Below are positions 46,999 to 55,944 of a stretch of DNA of 64,000 nt, piece by piece (positions within the stretch are counted from its first letter, which is position 1; every line of letters begins with the position of its first letter). A program made the position numbers and the translations under genes. The DNA lies in NCBI GenBank assembly GCA_009738435.1, contig CP046522.1:3317249-3381248 (forward strand). Reading direction: 5' to 3'. Origin of the DNA: Clostridium bovifaecis (GTDB lineage: Bacteria > Bacillota > Clostridia > Clostridiales > Clostridiaceae). Below the pieces are notes generated by a model. That model did no database searches. It was given only the letters and a program-made list of their open reading frames with translations, and had not been told where the DNA came from.

Positions 46999-47048
46999 AT
47001 CTGTGGCCACAGATATCAAAACCGGTTTTCTCTGTTACATCTGTAACA
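46999..47048. promoter_or_regulatory. Two palindromes upstream of the unknown operon
   Basis: ATCTGTGGCCACAGAT (46999-47014) is a perfect 16-bp palindrome and TGTTACA-TC-TGTAACA (47033-47048) a second. They lie 50-100 bp upstream of the start at 46949, as expected of operators. Confidence 0.6.
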
Positions 47049-47127
47049 TAACATACAAATTTCACATTTTAGGTTTCACATGAAAATTTTTTAATTTTTT
47101 CTGTTTCAATCTTTTATACTTTGTCGC

Positions 47128-47157
47128 AAAATAAAAGAGCCTCAAATACGAGACTCT
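47128..47157 (-). terminator. Weak terminator after the helicase
   Basis: AGAG-cctcaaatacgaga-CTCT stem with a T-rich tail on the minus strand, just after the helicase stop. Confidence 0.4.
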
Positions 47158-47163
47158 TGCCTA

Positions 47164-49119
47164 CTAAATTCTTATTTTCTTAATTAATTTATTGATTATA
47201 TTACTATTTTCTATTTCTTCATCATAGTTAATGAACTCAATGCTTAACTGTTTTCTTATCTTCTCCACCTTTTCTTCTGCATCATTCATAGTTTCTAATA
47301 AATGTAATTGTTCCTCTATAAAGCGATCAAGAAACTTTGGTTCTCCAAAAGATTGATTACTTAAATTATACATAACAGCAGACTTCTTCCCCTTAGTCTT
47401 TCTCATGATTCTACCTAACCGCTGCACTTGCTGACGCTTACTTCTTTTCCCTTGGTATATAACCCCTACACTCATATCTGGTATATCAACGCCCTCATCA
47501 AAAGCAGTTGGAACGCAAATTACTTTAGTGGTATCTAATTTAAGAGATTGAATTGTCTTTTCTTTTATTGCTTTATCCAATTGTGAATGGTATAGTTTTA
47601 TTTTCTCGCTGCCAAACTCACTAGCCAATTCTAAATAAATTTCCTCTATATCCTTAATATACTCTCCAAAGAGAATGACTTTGTCATCAATGTGCCTCTT
47701 TACCAGTTCAATACATCTTTTCTTCCTATCTTCTGCATTTAATAACAACCTCTTTAGTCTTTCAAATTTTCCTATATAATTCTTAACTGAAAGTGCTATT
47801 TCTTCATTTCTTCCAGCAAATTCGTACAGCCATTCATCAAAATATATTTTCCAGTCCTTATCTCCATATTGTTGCTCAAATTCTACCTTCTTTTCCGAAA
47901 TATAATTAAGAATATCTTCAAACTCTTTCAGATAATAATATGCTAAACTACTTATTCCTTCTTGGCTAAAATTGATATTATATTTAGAGAGTGTCTCTGT
48001 TAATTCTTTTTCTGCATCTGCTAACTCTTTCTTATACATATGGAATCTTTTCTGTTCCTCAATGCTTAATTGATAAGAAACATCTACAATGTTTATTGGA
48101 GATATTATGCCATCTCCTAGAGCCTTAATAAAACTATAAGTGTATATTATATCTCCTAAATATTTTTTTAACTTGCCATTTTTACTGTAGTCACTTGGAA
48201 GTGTAGCACTTAGTGCAATAGAAAAATAGTTTATTCCTGTTTGCTGATCCTTGGGCATATAGTCAATCTTATCAAAAATCTTAATATTTTGTGGTGATTC
48301 GTAATGATGACATTCATCTGCTACAATAAAGTTTAGGAAATTTGTATTCCCTACCATATTGTCAGTTATTGTACCTATGAAATCCGCACTGAATTTTCCT
48401 TGGGCAGTTTTATCTATATAAATTGTTATTTCTCTTTTTTTCTCATTTCTATTGTTTCCCCTTCTCCCTATATACTTAGTTGGTATGTGAAGTTTCTGTA
48501 CTAAGGAGTCATACCAATTATCCATCAGTGCTTTGGTAGGAACAATAATTTTTACCTTAATATCTTTATACTGTTCTTTTATTCTGTGTATAGAATAAAG
48601 TGCAAACTTTGTCTTTCCACAGCCTGTAGCCACCTCAAAAGTTCCTTTATATCTATTTTCAGTCCATTTCTGATATGCTTCATTCTGCCACTGGTACAAA
48701 GGCTCATCCTCTAAATCTAACTTATATTCCATTTCAGGGGCATAAGCGTTTATTTTATCTATTTGCTTATAAAGATATTCGTTATAGACTTCTTTTCGAT
48801 ATTCCTTTATTAGAAGCATCTCCTTTAATAATGTATCTACTATTACTTCTAGTTCCTCATATATTCTATCTACATTATTTAAAAGAACATTTTCCTTATA
48901 TATCCCAAACACATATTCATCTACATCATCTTCAAGTTCTTCAACCATAAATCCTTCCGCTATAGAATTTGGATTAATAGGAATACCTTTTATTTTTAAA
49001 CCTATTTTTCTAGCGACTCTTTTTGTTCCACTGATAGAAAAGTCACTAACATTTTCCTCTCTATACTTCTTTAGTAAAATATTCTCTAGTTTTGCATAAG
49101 CCTCCTCTAAATCAACCAC
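47164..49119 (-). CDS. SF2 helicase (DEAD/DEAH type)
   Basis: 651 residues. Walker A ATGCGKTK, Walker B FIVADECHHYE, SAT motif IALSATLPSD and motif VI QRLGRIMRKTKGK. Start is a GTG at 49119. The frame also stays open upstream into the end of the previous gene, so the true start is uncertain. Helicase of the plasmid-like block, probably for replication or defence. Confidence 0.88.
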   Translation of the reverse strand: MVDLEEAYAKLENILLKKYREENVSDFSISGTKRVARKIGLKIKGIPINPNSIAEGFMVEELEDDVDEYVFGIYKENVLLNNVDRIYEELEVIVDTLLKEMLLIKEYRKEVYNEYLYKQIDKINAYAPEMEYKLDLEDEPLYQWQNEAYQKWTENRYKGTFEVATGCGKTKFALYSIHRIKEQYKDIKVKIIVPTKALMDNWYDSLVQKLHIPTKYIGRRGNNRNEKKREITIYIDKTAQGKFSADFIGTITDNMVGNTNFLNFIVADECHHYESPQNIKIFDKIDYMPKDQQTGINYFSIALSATLPSDYSKNGKLKKYLGDIIYTYSFIKALGDGIISPINIVDVSYQLSIEEQKRFHMYKKELADAEKELTETLSKYNINFSQEGISSLAYYYLKEFEDILNYISEKKVEFEQQYGDKDWKIYFDEWLYEFAGRNEEIALSVKNYIGKFERLKRLLLNAEDRKKRCIELVKRHIDDKVILFGEYIKDIEEIYLELASEFGSEKIKLYHSQLDKAIKEKTIQSLKLDTTKVICVPTAFDEGVDIPDMSVGVIYQGKRSKRQQVQRLGRIMRKTKGKKSAVMYNLSNQSFGEPKFLDRFIEEQLHLLETMNDAEEKVEKIRKQLSIEFINYDEEIENSNIINKLIKKIRI

Positions 49120-49162
49120 TTCTTTTTCAAATTTTTCTATATCAATCTTTATATTATTATCC

Positions 49163-49399
49163 TTATAAATCTTGATTAAAGATTTTGTTTGGGTATATAT
49201 TTTCCCACTGTTCTCTATACTCCATTATCCCACTGAAGGTATCCTTAAAATCCTTTAGTGTATCTATATCATCAAACCGTTGACCTTGAAACTCGAAATC
49301 ATCTTCGATTATAGGAATCCAATATTCAATACCCTCTCTTTGTTTCTGTATTTCTTCTATAATCGGTTCTATCCTATTCAAATCTGACATCAATTTCAC
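49163..49399 (-). CDS. Small acidic protein
   Basis: 78 residues, overlaps the next upstream gene by 26 bp and lies 43 bp before the helicase start, so it is in that operon. No recognised motif. Confidence 0.55.
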   Translation of the reverse strand: MKLMSDLNRIEPIIEEIQKQREGIEYWIPIIEDDFEFQGQRFDDIDTLKDFKDTFSGIMEYREQWENIYPNKIFNQDL

Positions 49400-50090
49400 C
49401 TCTATATACCGCTATGTTTTCTTCTTTATGCTTTTCTATCATCATCAATAATTCTTCTGCATGTCTATAGTTATGATCTGCTAGATAAAATCTTACAGCA
49501 TTTGTAGCGATATCTTGATAACTTATACTGAATACTTTCTTAAAATCTATTACTGCCATATGGTCTATACTTGGAATTTTCCAAGAGGGTTTACTAGTTA
49601 TATGACTAAACTGCTTATTATTGTAGGCTGATTCATAATCAATCATTGCGTGGTAGTTCTCTAAATCTCCGAACTTTTCTTTTAACTCATTTAATTTTAC
49701 AAGGCTAATATCAGGTATTTTTCCTTTAGATTTTTCCTTCCTCTCAAGAATACCATCATAAATTTCTTGTGGAATATAATGTCGTAATGCATACTTTAAT
49801 ACTTCCTGCTTAGAACAACTTCGGCAATAAATAAAATCTTCTATGGCTTTTATATCTATATCACCAAACATCCAACCTGTATTTTTCATTTCAATTTTGT
49901 TTATCTCTATATCTTTATCTGGAAAATCAAATTTTACTTTACGCTTTGACTTTTGCTGTAGTTCTTTATTATATGTAGAAATTAGCATCTTTTTCCTTAA
50001 TAATTCACTTATAGTTTCTTCCTTAGCCTGATTTAAAACATCACTATCGAACAATGCTAAAAAATCTTGCATATCCTTATTTGACCCCAT
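49374..50090 (-). CDS. Unknown protein upstream of the helicase
   Basis: 238 residues, largely helical, with a Cys-rich point (FIYCRSCSKQEVLKYALRHY). Unrecognised. Leads a three-gene operon with the small acidic gene and helicase. No clear ribosome binding site before the ATG at 50090. Confidence 0.6.
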   Translation of the reverse strand: MGSNKDMQDFLALFDSDVLNQAKEETISELLRKKMLISTYNKELQQKSKRKVKFDFPDKDIEINKIEMKNTGWMFGDIDIKAIEDFIYCRSCSKQEVLKYALRHYIPQEIYDGILERKEKSKGKIPDISLVKLNELKEKFGDLENYHAMIDYESAYNNKQFSHITSKPSWKIPSIDHMAVIDFKKVFSISYQDIATNAVRFYLADHNYRHAEELLMMIEKHKEENIAVYRGEIDVRFE

Positions 50091-50472
50091 AATCCTACTC
50101 CTTTATTTATCTTCTTCATATATCTTAATCAAAATTTTTCTCATATATAAATTATCACATCTAAAGTTATGTTGCCAATAGGTATATGTCTATACCAGCA
50201 TTATCATTATCCCCCTGTGTAGATAGGGCTAATTATATTAAACTTTTCCGTTATTTCTTTTTCTATATAAGAGTCTCATTTCTAAATCTCTATTTAGGCT
50301 CCCGTAAACCATTCAGTTTTCTTTATGTTACAAATACGAACCTACTTTCTGTCTGACCTACTTTTATAGTTCTTTTTCGTTCATTTTTCTTACTAGGTTT
50401 TTGAAATTTACTTGACATAGCATAGAATAATTTTTTATCATGCTACCATCAAATTTAAAGGAGTGATGTCAT
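50091..50472. other. Gene-free stretch between divergent genes
   Basis: Holds the promoters for the helicase operon (minus) and the small gene at 50473 (plus; GGAGTGATG start region, -10-like TAGAAT upstream). No other feature seen. Confidence 0.4.
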
Positions 50473-50790
50473 ATGGATAAATTAACTATTCAGGTTCAAG
50501 ACTTTTTAAATATCTCGTTAGAAGATTGTTTAAACTATACACCGTATGAAAAATTAGAGAATACTATTAAATCTTCTACCGAATCTTTAATAAAGAAAAT
50601 TACAAATGATACAAATAATACATTATCCAAGGAAGATAAAATAGTATATTTCTTGCAGCAAATGCTTCTAAGAATGTCTACTCATGATAAATGGATATCT
50701 CTAAGAGATAAGCATAATTTAGACCAAAATTATCTCTATACTGTAATTAAAAAGCATGTATATCTATATGCACCAGAGTTTATACAGTAG
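50473..50790 (+). CDS. Small unknown protein
   Basis: 105 residues, AAAGGAGTGATG site. Helical, no recognised motif. Convergent with parR with a shared terminator. Confidence 0.6.
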   Translation: MDKLTIQVQDFLNISLEDCLNYTPYEKLENTIKSSTESLIKKITNDTNNTLSKEDKIVYFLQQMLLRMSTHDKWISLRDKHNLDQNYLYTVIKKHVYLYAPEFIQ

Positions 50791-50802
50791 GAATACCTTA
50801 TA

Positions 50803-50844
50803 AAAGAAACAGGAGTTCATCTTTACGATAACTCCTGTTTCTTT
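50803..50844. terminator. Bidirectional terminator
   Basis: Perfect 15-bp stem AAAGAAACAGGAGTT / AACTCCTGTTTCTTT with a 12-nt loop. Confidence 0.85.
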
Positions 50845-51126
50845 CTATAGTCCTGATAACATTTCAAATACATCATCAGGTATTACTGTATCTTCTTTTT
50901 TGCCTTCGGCTTTCTTTACAGCCATCTCTAATCCCAGTTCCTCAATTGCTTCCTTAACACCTTCTTTTACTATCTCCTTATAGATTTCATTATCTTTATC
51001 TATATAAGCAAGAACGGCATCTGTAATAAATGCCGTCTTTGCTACTTGTTTCTGTATGGTTTCAAAAGCCTTCCTTGCCCTTTCATTCTCTAAATTGAAG
51101 CACAAGTTTATTCTCTTGGTATTCAT
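50845..51126 (-). CDS. parR: ParR-like plasmid partition adaptor
   Basis: About 93 residues from ATG 51126. N-terminal ribbon-helix-helix-like part (MNTKRINLCFNLENERARKA) and acidic C-terminus. It follows parM directly (parM stop 51132). The arrangement parM-parR with a small RHH partner is typical of type II (actin-like) partition systems. Confidence 0.7.
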   Translation of the reverse strand: MNTKRINLCFNLENERARKAFETIQKQVAKTAFITDAVLAYIDKDNEIYKEIVKEGVKEAIEELGLEMAVKKAEGKKEDTVIPDDVFEMLSGL

Positions 51127-51131
51127 ATCAA

Positions 51132-52052
51132 TCACCTTCTTCTTAATGCTTCTTTAGCCAACATCTCGAATCCTAACGCATTTGCCAATTGTGGGTTCGG
51201 AAGCAATTCATAGTAATTAATTCTTTTATTATGCTTGTCCAAATTCAAGATATTCTCAATTATAATTGCCCCACCGCCCATTAATAAGTTCATAGTGGCT
51301 TGTAATTCATATCCATTTTCTCTAAGTTCGTCTAGCATTTCGTTTATAAAATCTACTGTTGTAGTTTGGATAATATTTTCAATATCATCTTGGAAATAAA
51401 TACTTTTTTTACCTTGTAAAGTAGATTCTATTTGTGGTTCACTAATTTCTATCCCTGTTGCTTTTCTAATATTCTCTTGGATATTCTTAATTAGTTTTAA
51501 CATTCCGTAATTTAGACTTATGGCAGATTCCAATACTGGTTTTCCACCTTGAATTTTTACAGCATCCAATGTTACTTGCCCTATATCTAATAAGTTTAAA
51601 AAATCAACATCCTTGTACTTCCAGTAGTTTACCATAAAACCACCTATCGCCTGTGGAAAGCACATTACTTCTTTGATATGGGCTACATATCTTTTATTCT
51701 TGTACTTAAAATCAATCCCTTCCTTAGTAAAGTAGTTTATATACTTTTCCTTCAGTTGGAAATGAGATAGTGGTAACCCTATGCCTAGAACGATATTTGC
51801 CTCACTAACTCCTTCTTTCTCCATACGCATTGCCAATGCGGGTAAAGTGAGTATAAAGTAGGTATCATCTATTGTTTTATCGTATCTATATTTTGACCTA
51901 CTATCTATGCAATGAAATCTCCCGTTATATTCAATATATTCATCTACTCCACTTGGACGGTTACGATATGTCATGTAACCACAGTTGTACATACCATCTC
52001 CACTTTTTACCATCCTATTTCCATGATCGACACCTAATACTATAGTTTTCAT
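51132..52052 (-). CDS. parM: ParM/Alp-type actin-like ATPase
   Basis: About 306 residues from ATG 52052 (GGAGTG site). Actin-fold motifs: phosphate 1 VLGVDHGNRMVKSG, phosphate 2 LLDIGQVTLDAV and adenosine loop NLLMGGGAIIIEN. Such filaments segregate low-copy plasmids, so the 41-52 kb block was once an independent plasmid or carries one. Confidence 0.88.
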   Translation of the reverse strand: MKTIVLGVDHGNRMVKSGDGMYNCGYMTYRNRPSGVDEYIEYNGRFHCIDSRSKYRYDKTIDDTYFILTLPALAMRMEKEGVSEANIVLGIGLPLSHFQLKEKYINYFTKEGIDFKYKNKRYVAHIKEVMCFPQAIGGFMVNYWKYKDVDFLNLLDIGQVTLDAVKIQGGKPVLESAISLNYGMLKLIKNIQENIRKATGIEISEPQIESTLQGKKSIYFQDDIENIIQTTTVDFINEMLDELRENGYELQATMNLLMGGGAIIIENILNLDKHNKRINYYELLPNPQLANALGFEMLAKEALRRR

Positions 52053-52061
52053 ACAAATCAC

Positions 52062-52372
52062 TCCTCTACAAAATTAATACTAAATCCATCATTTTATCAA
52101 ATACCTTGTCTTTTGATTCAGGTGCATTTTAGTAACTGTAAATTAGTGATTGCAAGTATTTTTTATAAAAAATAAGAACCTTTTATTTGGCTCCTTTGCT
52201 TTGTTCTTATTTATAATATGTATATTAATCAATCAACCCCAACTCTTTGTATTACAAGGCTTCAAGATTATTTTATAGTGACAAAATTTATAACATAGTC
52301 TTGAAAATAAAATACTTGAAACCAGAAATTATCTATATTTATCATGATATAAATTTTCTAGGAGGGATCTAA
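52062..52372. other. Gene-free stretch upstream of parM
   Basis: Place for the parM promoter and a centromere. No clear set of tandem repeats is visible. A hairpin AATAAGAAC ... GTTCTTATTT lies near 52171-52215. Confidence 0.35.
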
Positions 52373-52657
52373 ATGAATAATTATATGGTAATTCTGGAAT
52401 CAACTGAATCTATGTTTATACAGACTAACGCAGGAAAAGAAATTACTGCGAAGATATTAACTAGATACTTTTTATTAAAACAATTTAATGCAACCTACAA
52501 AAGTGTTTCTCAATATTTTATCGAGTATGGCTATATAGCCAATGAGTTTATTGAAGTTGGTATTAGCCTCTACAATACCCTCGCTTCTAAAAATTATAAA
52601 GTTATTGATTTATCTGCAATTAAGCAATATATTCACAATCAACTATCCCCAAACTAA
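52373..52657 (+). CDS. Small unknown protein
   Basis: 94 residues with AGGAGGG site. Helical (NATYKSVSQYFIEYGYIANE), no recognised family. Terminator follows at 52692-52722. Confidence 0.6.
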   Translation: MNNYMVILESTESMFIQTNAGKEITAKILTRYFLLKQFNATYKSVSQYFIEYGYIANEFIEVGISLYNTLASKNYKVIDLSAIKQYIHNQLSPN

Positions 52658-52691
52658 AGTGATATCTTGTTTAAAACATACACTCCTTTAA

Positions 52692-52722
52692 AGCAACTGC
52701 CTTAACAAGCAGTTGTTTTTTG
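52692..52722 (+). terminator. Rho-independent terminator
   Basis: CAACTGC-cttaacaa-GCAGTTG stem followed by six T. Confidence 0.85.
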
Positions 52723-52873
52723 TTTCCTTCCTTAAATTGCTACAAAAAAATCTTTCTAAGCCCCTGATTACTCACTCTCATGTGTTATGTTAATCCCATA
52801 AGGGAGATTGAGATATATTTAGTCTACATCATCTCCCTCACCAAATAATTCAGATATCGAAAGGATGATCAAC

Positions 52874-53272
52874 ATGAATAACACTCAAACAACTCACATT
52901 AGGGATTTTACACAATTGAAAGTCTGGAACAGAGCCATTGATTTAAGCGATCATATTTACGGGGTGCTTGACAAATTCCCACAGTATGAAGAATATGCAA
53001 CTAAGACACAAATCATTAAGTCTGCAAATTCAGTTTCCGCTAATATAGCAGAAGGAAATAGCCAGTGTTCTGTAAAGAGAGAACTATACCATATAAATAT
53101 TGCAATTGGGTCTACAATGGAGACTAAAAGTTGGTTATTACTAAGTCTTAGACGAAACTATATTACTCAAGAGCAATTTGATCAAATTAATCTGGTAATT
53201 AATGAAATAGTAAAGATGCTACATGGTTACAGAAAAAAACTATTTATGTATTTGGAGGGTGAGGAAGAATAG
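52874..53272 (+). CDS. Four-helix-bundle protein (S23/Avd-like)
   Basis: 132 residues from ATG 52874 (AAAGGATG site). Matches the 23S-rRNA-intervening/four-helix-bundle family: LKVWNRAIDLSDHIYGVLDKF, IIKSANSVSANIAEGNS and ELYHINIAIGSTMETKSWL. Some members (Avd) serve diversity-generating retroelements, but no reverse transcriptase or template repeat is seen here. Last gene before the right mini-element. Confidence 0.85.
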   Translation: MNNTQTTHIRDFTQLKVWNRAIDLSDHIYGVLDKFPQYEEYATKTQIIKSANSVSANIAEGNSQCSVKRELYHINIAIGSTMETKSWLLLSLRRNYITQEQFDQINLVINEIVKMLHGYRKKLFMYLEGEEE

Positions 53273-53407
53273 CACCCCTATTCTTCTATAACAACTTCAT
53301 CTTCTTTTTCCACAAGAGACTATTTGCCTTTTCCCAAAACTTTATTTTCTTATTTCTTATGCATACTCCTCTTAAGCCTTAAATCTTAATTCTAGATTTA
53401 CTAACTA

Positions 53408-53908
53408 TGTATAAGTCAAATAATGTTTTGAGAAAACTCCCTAACCCAACAATCTCCCTCAAACCCTTATCACATCTATCTCCCACCCACTTTTCAATAC
53501 CCTTTCCATTTTCTGAAAGTAAAATAAAGTTTTTAGAAAAACTGGTCATTTCTTAGTTCTTTTTTCTTAGTTCTTGAGCCTTTTCAGTAAAATAAAGTCG
53601 TTGGAAAGTTAGTCGTAAGGATCAAGGTTTAAGGGGTAAATTTTGCCCCCTTTTCCATTCTTCAAATCAATAAGATCTTTCAATATAATAAATCAATACA
53701 TGGCTGAAAGCCTTATTCTATAGGGGTTTTATCAATGTTTAATTCTCTTTCTTAATCCTTACTACTTATTCCTTCTGACGATATACGCATAAAAAAATTG
53801 CGGATAACGGTAGCCTATAACCTGCTACTTATCCACAATTTTTCTAACAACTTTATTTTCTCTCTAACGAGTTTATTTTACTTCTAAAGACTTTATTTTA
53901 GTTATACA
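53408..53908. mobile_element. 501-bp mini-Tn7-like element, copy 2 (glmS end)
   Basis: Same sequence as 14354-14854 as far as I can read. Its right edge (TTATACA at 53902-53908) is the element end facing glmS. Three tandem 20-bp TnsB-type sites on the minus strand occupy the last 70 bp. The left edge TGTATAAGTC with spaced sites at about 53520 and 53588 faces the cargo. Flanks are AACTA and ACAAT, not a duplication. Confidence 0.9.
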
Positions 53909-53936
53909 ACAATAATTACTTACAGATATATCATCT
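53909..53936. promoter_or_regulatory. attTn7-type insertion site beyond glmS
   Basis: The element ends at 53908 and the glmS stop codon begins at 53937. This 28-bp distance is close to the 23-25 bp used by Tn7. TnsD would bind the glmS 3' end just to the right. Confidence 0.75.
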
Positions 53937-55763
53937 CTACTCAACTGTTACTGATTTTGCTAAGTTTCTTGGCTTATCCACATCACAGCCTTTTTCTATT
54001 GAAACATAGTAAGATAAAAGTTGTAGTGGTATAACTGAAAGTATTGGAGCTACTATTGGCATAACTCTTGGGATATATATAGCTGAGTCTACTGTCTTTT
54101 CTATTACATCATGGCCTTCCATAGCTATAGCTATAACCTTTGCTCCCCTTGTTTTAACTTCTTTTATATTACTTAGCATCTTATCAAATAAGTGCTCTTG
54201 AGTTGCTAAAGCTATTACTGTTGTATCATCTTCTATTAAAGCTATTGGTCCATGCTTTAATTCTCCAGCAGCATATGCTTCTGAGTGAATATAAGATATC
54301 TCCTTAAGCTTTAATGAACCTTCCATGGCTACTGCATAGTCAAGTCCTCTCCCTAAGAAATACATGTCTTGATCATTACATATTCTCTTAGCAAAGTCTT
54401 TTATTAAATCTTTGTGATTTAATACTTCTGCAGCTTTTTCCGATAAGTTTAATAATGCACATTTAATTTTATCTATTTCTGATTTTCTAACAGTTCCCTT
54501 GTTTTCAGCAAAGTATAAAGAAATTATATACATAGCTATAAGTTGTGTTACATAAGCTTTTGTTGATGCAACTGCTATTTCTGGTCCTGCCCAAGTATAT
54601 AGAACATCATCTGCTTCTCTTGCAACTGAACTTCCAACTACATTAGTAACCGCTATAACTCTTGCATTTTCAGCTTTTGCAAGTCTTAAAGCTGCTAGTG
54701 TATCTGCTGTTTCTCCTGATTGGCTTATAACTATCATCAATGTATTTTCTGTTATAAGTGGATCCCTATACCTAAATTCTGATGCAACTTCTACTTCTAC
54801 TGGTACCTTAGCAAGTCTTTCTATAGCATACTTGCCTACAACCCCTGCATGATACGCAGTTCCACAAGCTACTATATATATCTTATCTATTTCAGCTATT
54901 TGCTCTTTTGTTATTGTTATGCTATCCAAAGTAACATTTTGTCCTTTAACTATTCTTGAAGTCAGAGTATCTTTTATAGCCTTTGGCTGCTCGTGAATTT
55001 CCTTTAACATGAAGTGATCGTATCCACCTTTTTCTGCGGCATCTGCATTCCATGTTACATGATAAACTTCTTTGTTAACTTCTTCTTTTTTAGAGGTAAA
55101 TATTTTAACCCCTTGGTTTTCTATAAGAACAAATTCGTTATCTTCAAGTAAGTATACATCTCTTGTATAATTCAAAACTGCTGGTATGTCTGAAGCTATA
55201 AAATTCTCCTCTTTACCAAGACCTACTATTAATGGGCTGTCTTTCCTTACTGCTACTAACTTATCTGGCTCATTTTTAGAAATTACTCCTATAGCATAAC
55301 TTCCTTCTAATTTCTTAGCAGCCTTCATTACAGCATCTAGTAAATCTCCTTCATAATAATAATCTACAAGATGAGGTATAACTTCTGTATCCGTTTCAGA
55401 CTTAAATTTATATCCTTCAGAGGTTAACCATTCTCTTAAGATTATATAATTTTCAATAATTCCATTGTGAACTGCAGCTATAGTTCCATCTTCATTTGTA
55501 TGAGGATGTGAATTCAAATCTGATGGTGCCCCGTGGGTTGCCCATCTTGTATGCCCGATTCCTACGTGCCCTTCTAATTTGCTCTCATCAAGCTTTACCT
55601 CAAGATTTGCAAGTCTTCCCTTACATTTTTGCACTACTACATTTCCCTCTTCAAGCACTGCAACTCCTGCTGAGTCATATCCTCTATATTCAAGCTTTGA
55701 TAATCCCTCTACTAAAACATCTGATGCTTTTCTATTTCCTAAATAACCAACTATTCCACACAT
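53937..55763 (-). CDS. glmS: Glutamine-fructose-6-phosphate aminotransferase
   Basis: 608 residues, full length. N-terminal nucleophile Cys2 after Met (MCGIVGYLG), glutaminase HTRWATHGAPS, and two SIS sugar-isomerase domains (CGTAYHAGVVGK and SQSGETADTL; ELKHGPIALIEDD). Makes glucosamine-6-phosphate, the first step to UDP-GlcNAc. AAGGAGA site before the ATG. The transcript is led by a glmS ribozyme. Its 3' end is the target of the Tn7-like island. Confidence 0.98.
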   Translation of the reverse strand: MCGIVGYLGNRKASDVLVEGLSKLEYRGYDSAGVAVLEEGNVVVQKCKGRLANLEVKLDESKLEGHVGIGHTRWATHGAPSDLNSHPHTNEDGTIAAVHNGIIENYIILREWLTSEGYKFKSETDTEVIPHLVDYYYEGDLLDAVMKAAKKLEGSYAIGVISKNEPDKLVAVRKDSPLIVGLGKEENFIASDIPAVLNYTRDVYLLEDNEFVLIENQGVKIFTSKKEEVNKEVYHVTWNADAAEKGGYDHFMLKEIHEQPKAIKDTLTSRIVKGQNVTLDSITITKEQIAEIDKIYIVACGTAYHAGVVGKYAIERLAKVPVEVEVASEFRYRDPLITENTLMIVISQSGETADTLAALRLAKAENARVIAVTNVVGSSVAREADDVLYTWAGPEIAVASTKAYVTQLIAMYIISLYFAENKGTVRKSEIDKIKCALLNLSEKAAEVLNHKDLIKDFAKRICNDQDMYFLGRGLDYAVAMEGSLKLKEISYIHSEAYAAGELKHGPIALIEDDTTVIALATQEHLFDKMLSNIKEVKTRGAKVIAIAMEGHDVIEKTVDSAIYIPRVMPIVAPILSVIPLQLLSYYVSIEKGCDVDKPRNLAKSVTVE

Positions 55764-55944
55764 ATTTACTTCTCCTTTTAATTTATGATTTTAACATTCT
55801 TATTTATGAACCCCTCTTCATTACACTCTGAGGAGTAAGCGCTATCACCAAATCAGCCCATAAAGTAAGTGATTCGCACCAAATCACAGATTTGCGTTCC
55901 CTACTTAAAACTTGGGATATCTGCTTAAGAGAAGCTTGTATTTA

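Larger units (their letters stand above)
14354..53908. mobile_element. 39.6-kb Tn7-like genomic island at the glmS site
   Basis: The island runs from the TGTATAA left terminus (14354) to the TTATACA right terminus (53908). It carries tnsABCD reading toward the left end, the same polarity as Tn7. The right terminus is 28 bp after the glmS stop codon, matching attTn7 use by TnsD. Each terminus is a full 501-bp L+R mini-element. The 5-bp flanks (GTTAC left, ACAAT right) do not form a duplication, and the left end truncates a flavin reductase gene, so the left border has probably been rearranged since insertion. Confidence 0.82.

Noticed and set aside
14354..53908. The 501-bp direct repeats as attL/attR of an integrative element moved by the Xer-like recombinase at 30802
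   Set aside because: The repeats have Tn7-type asymmetric site arrays and TGT...ACA borders, and sit at the glmS site with tnsABCD between them. Integrase att repeats are usually short and lack these features.
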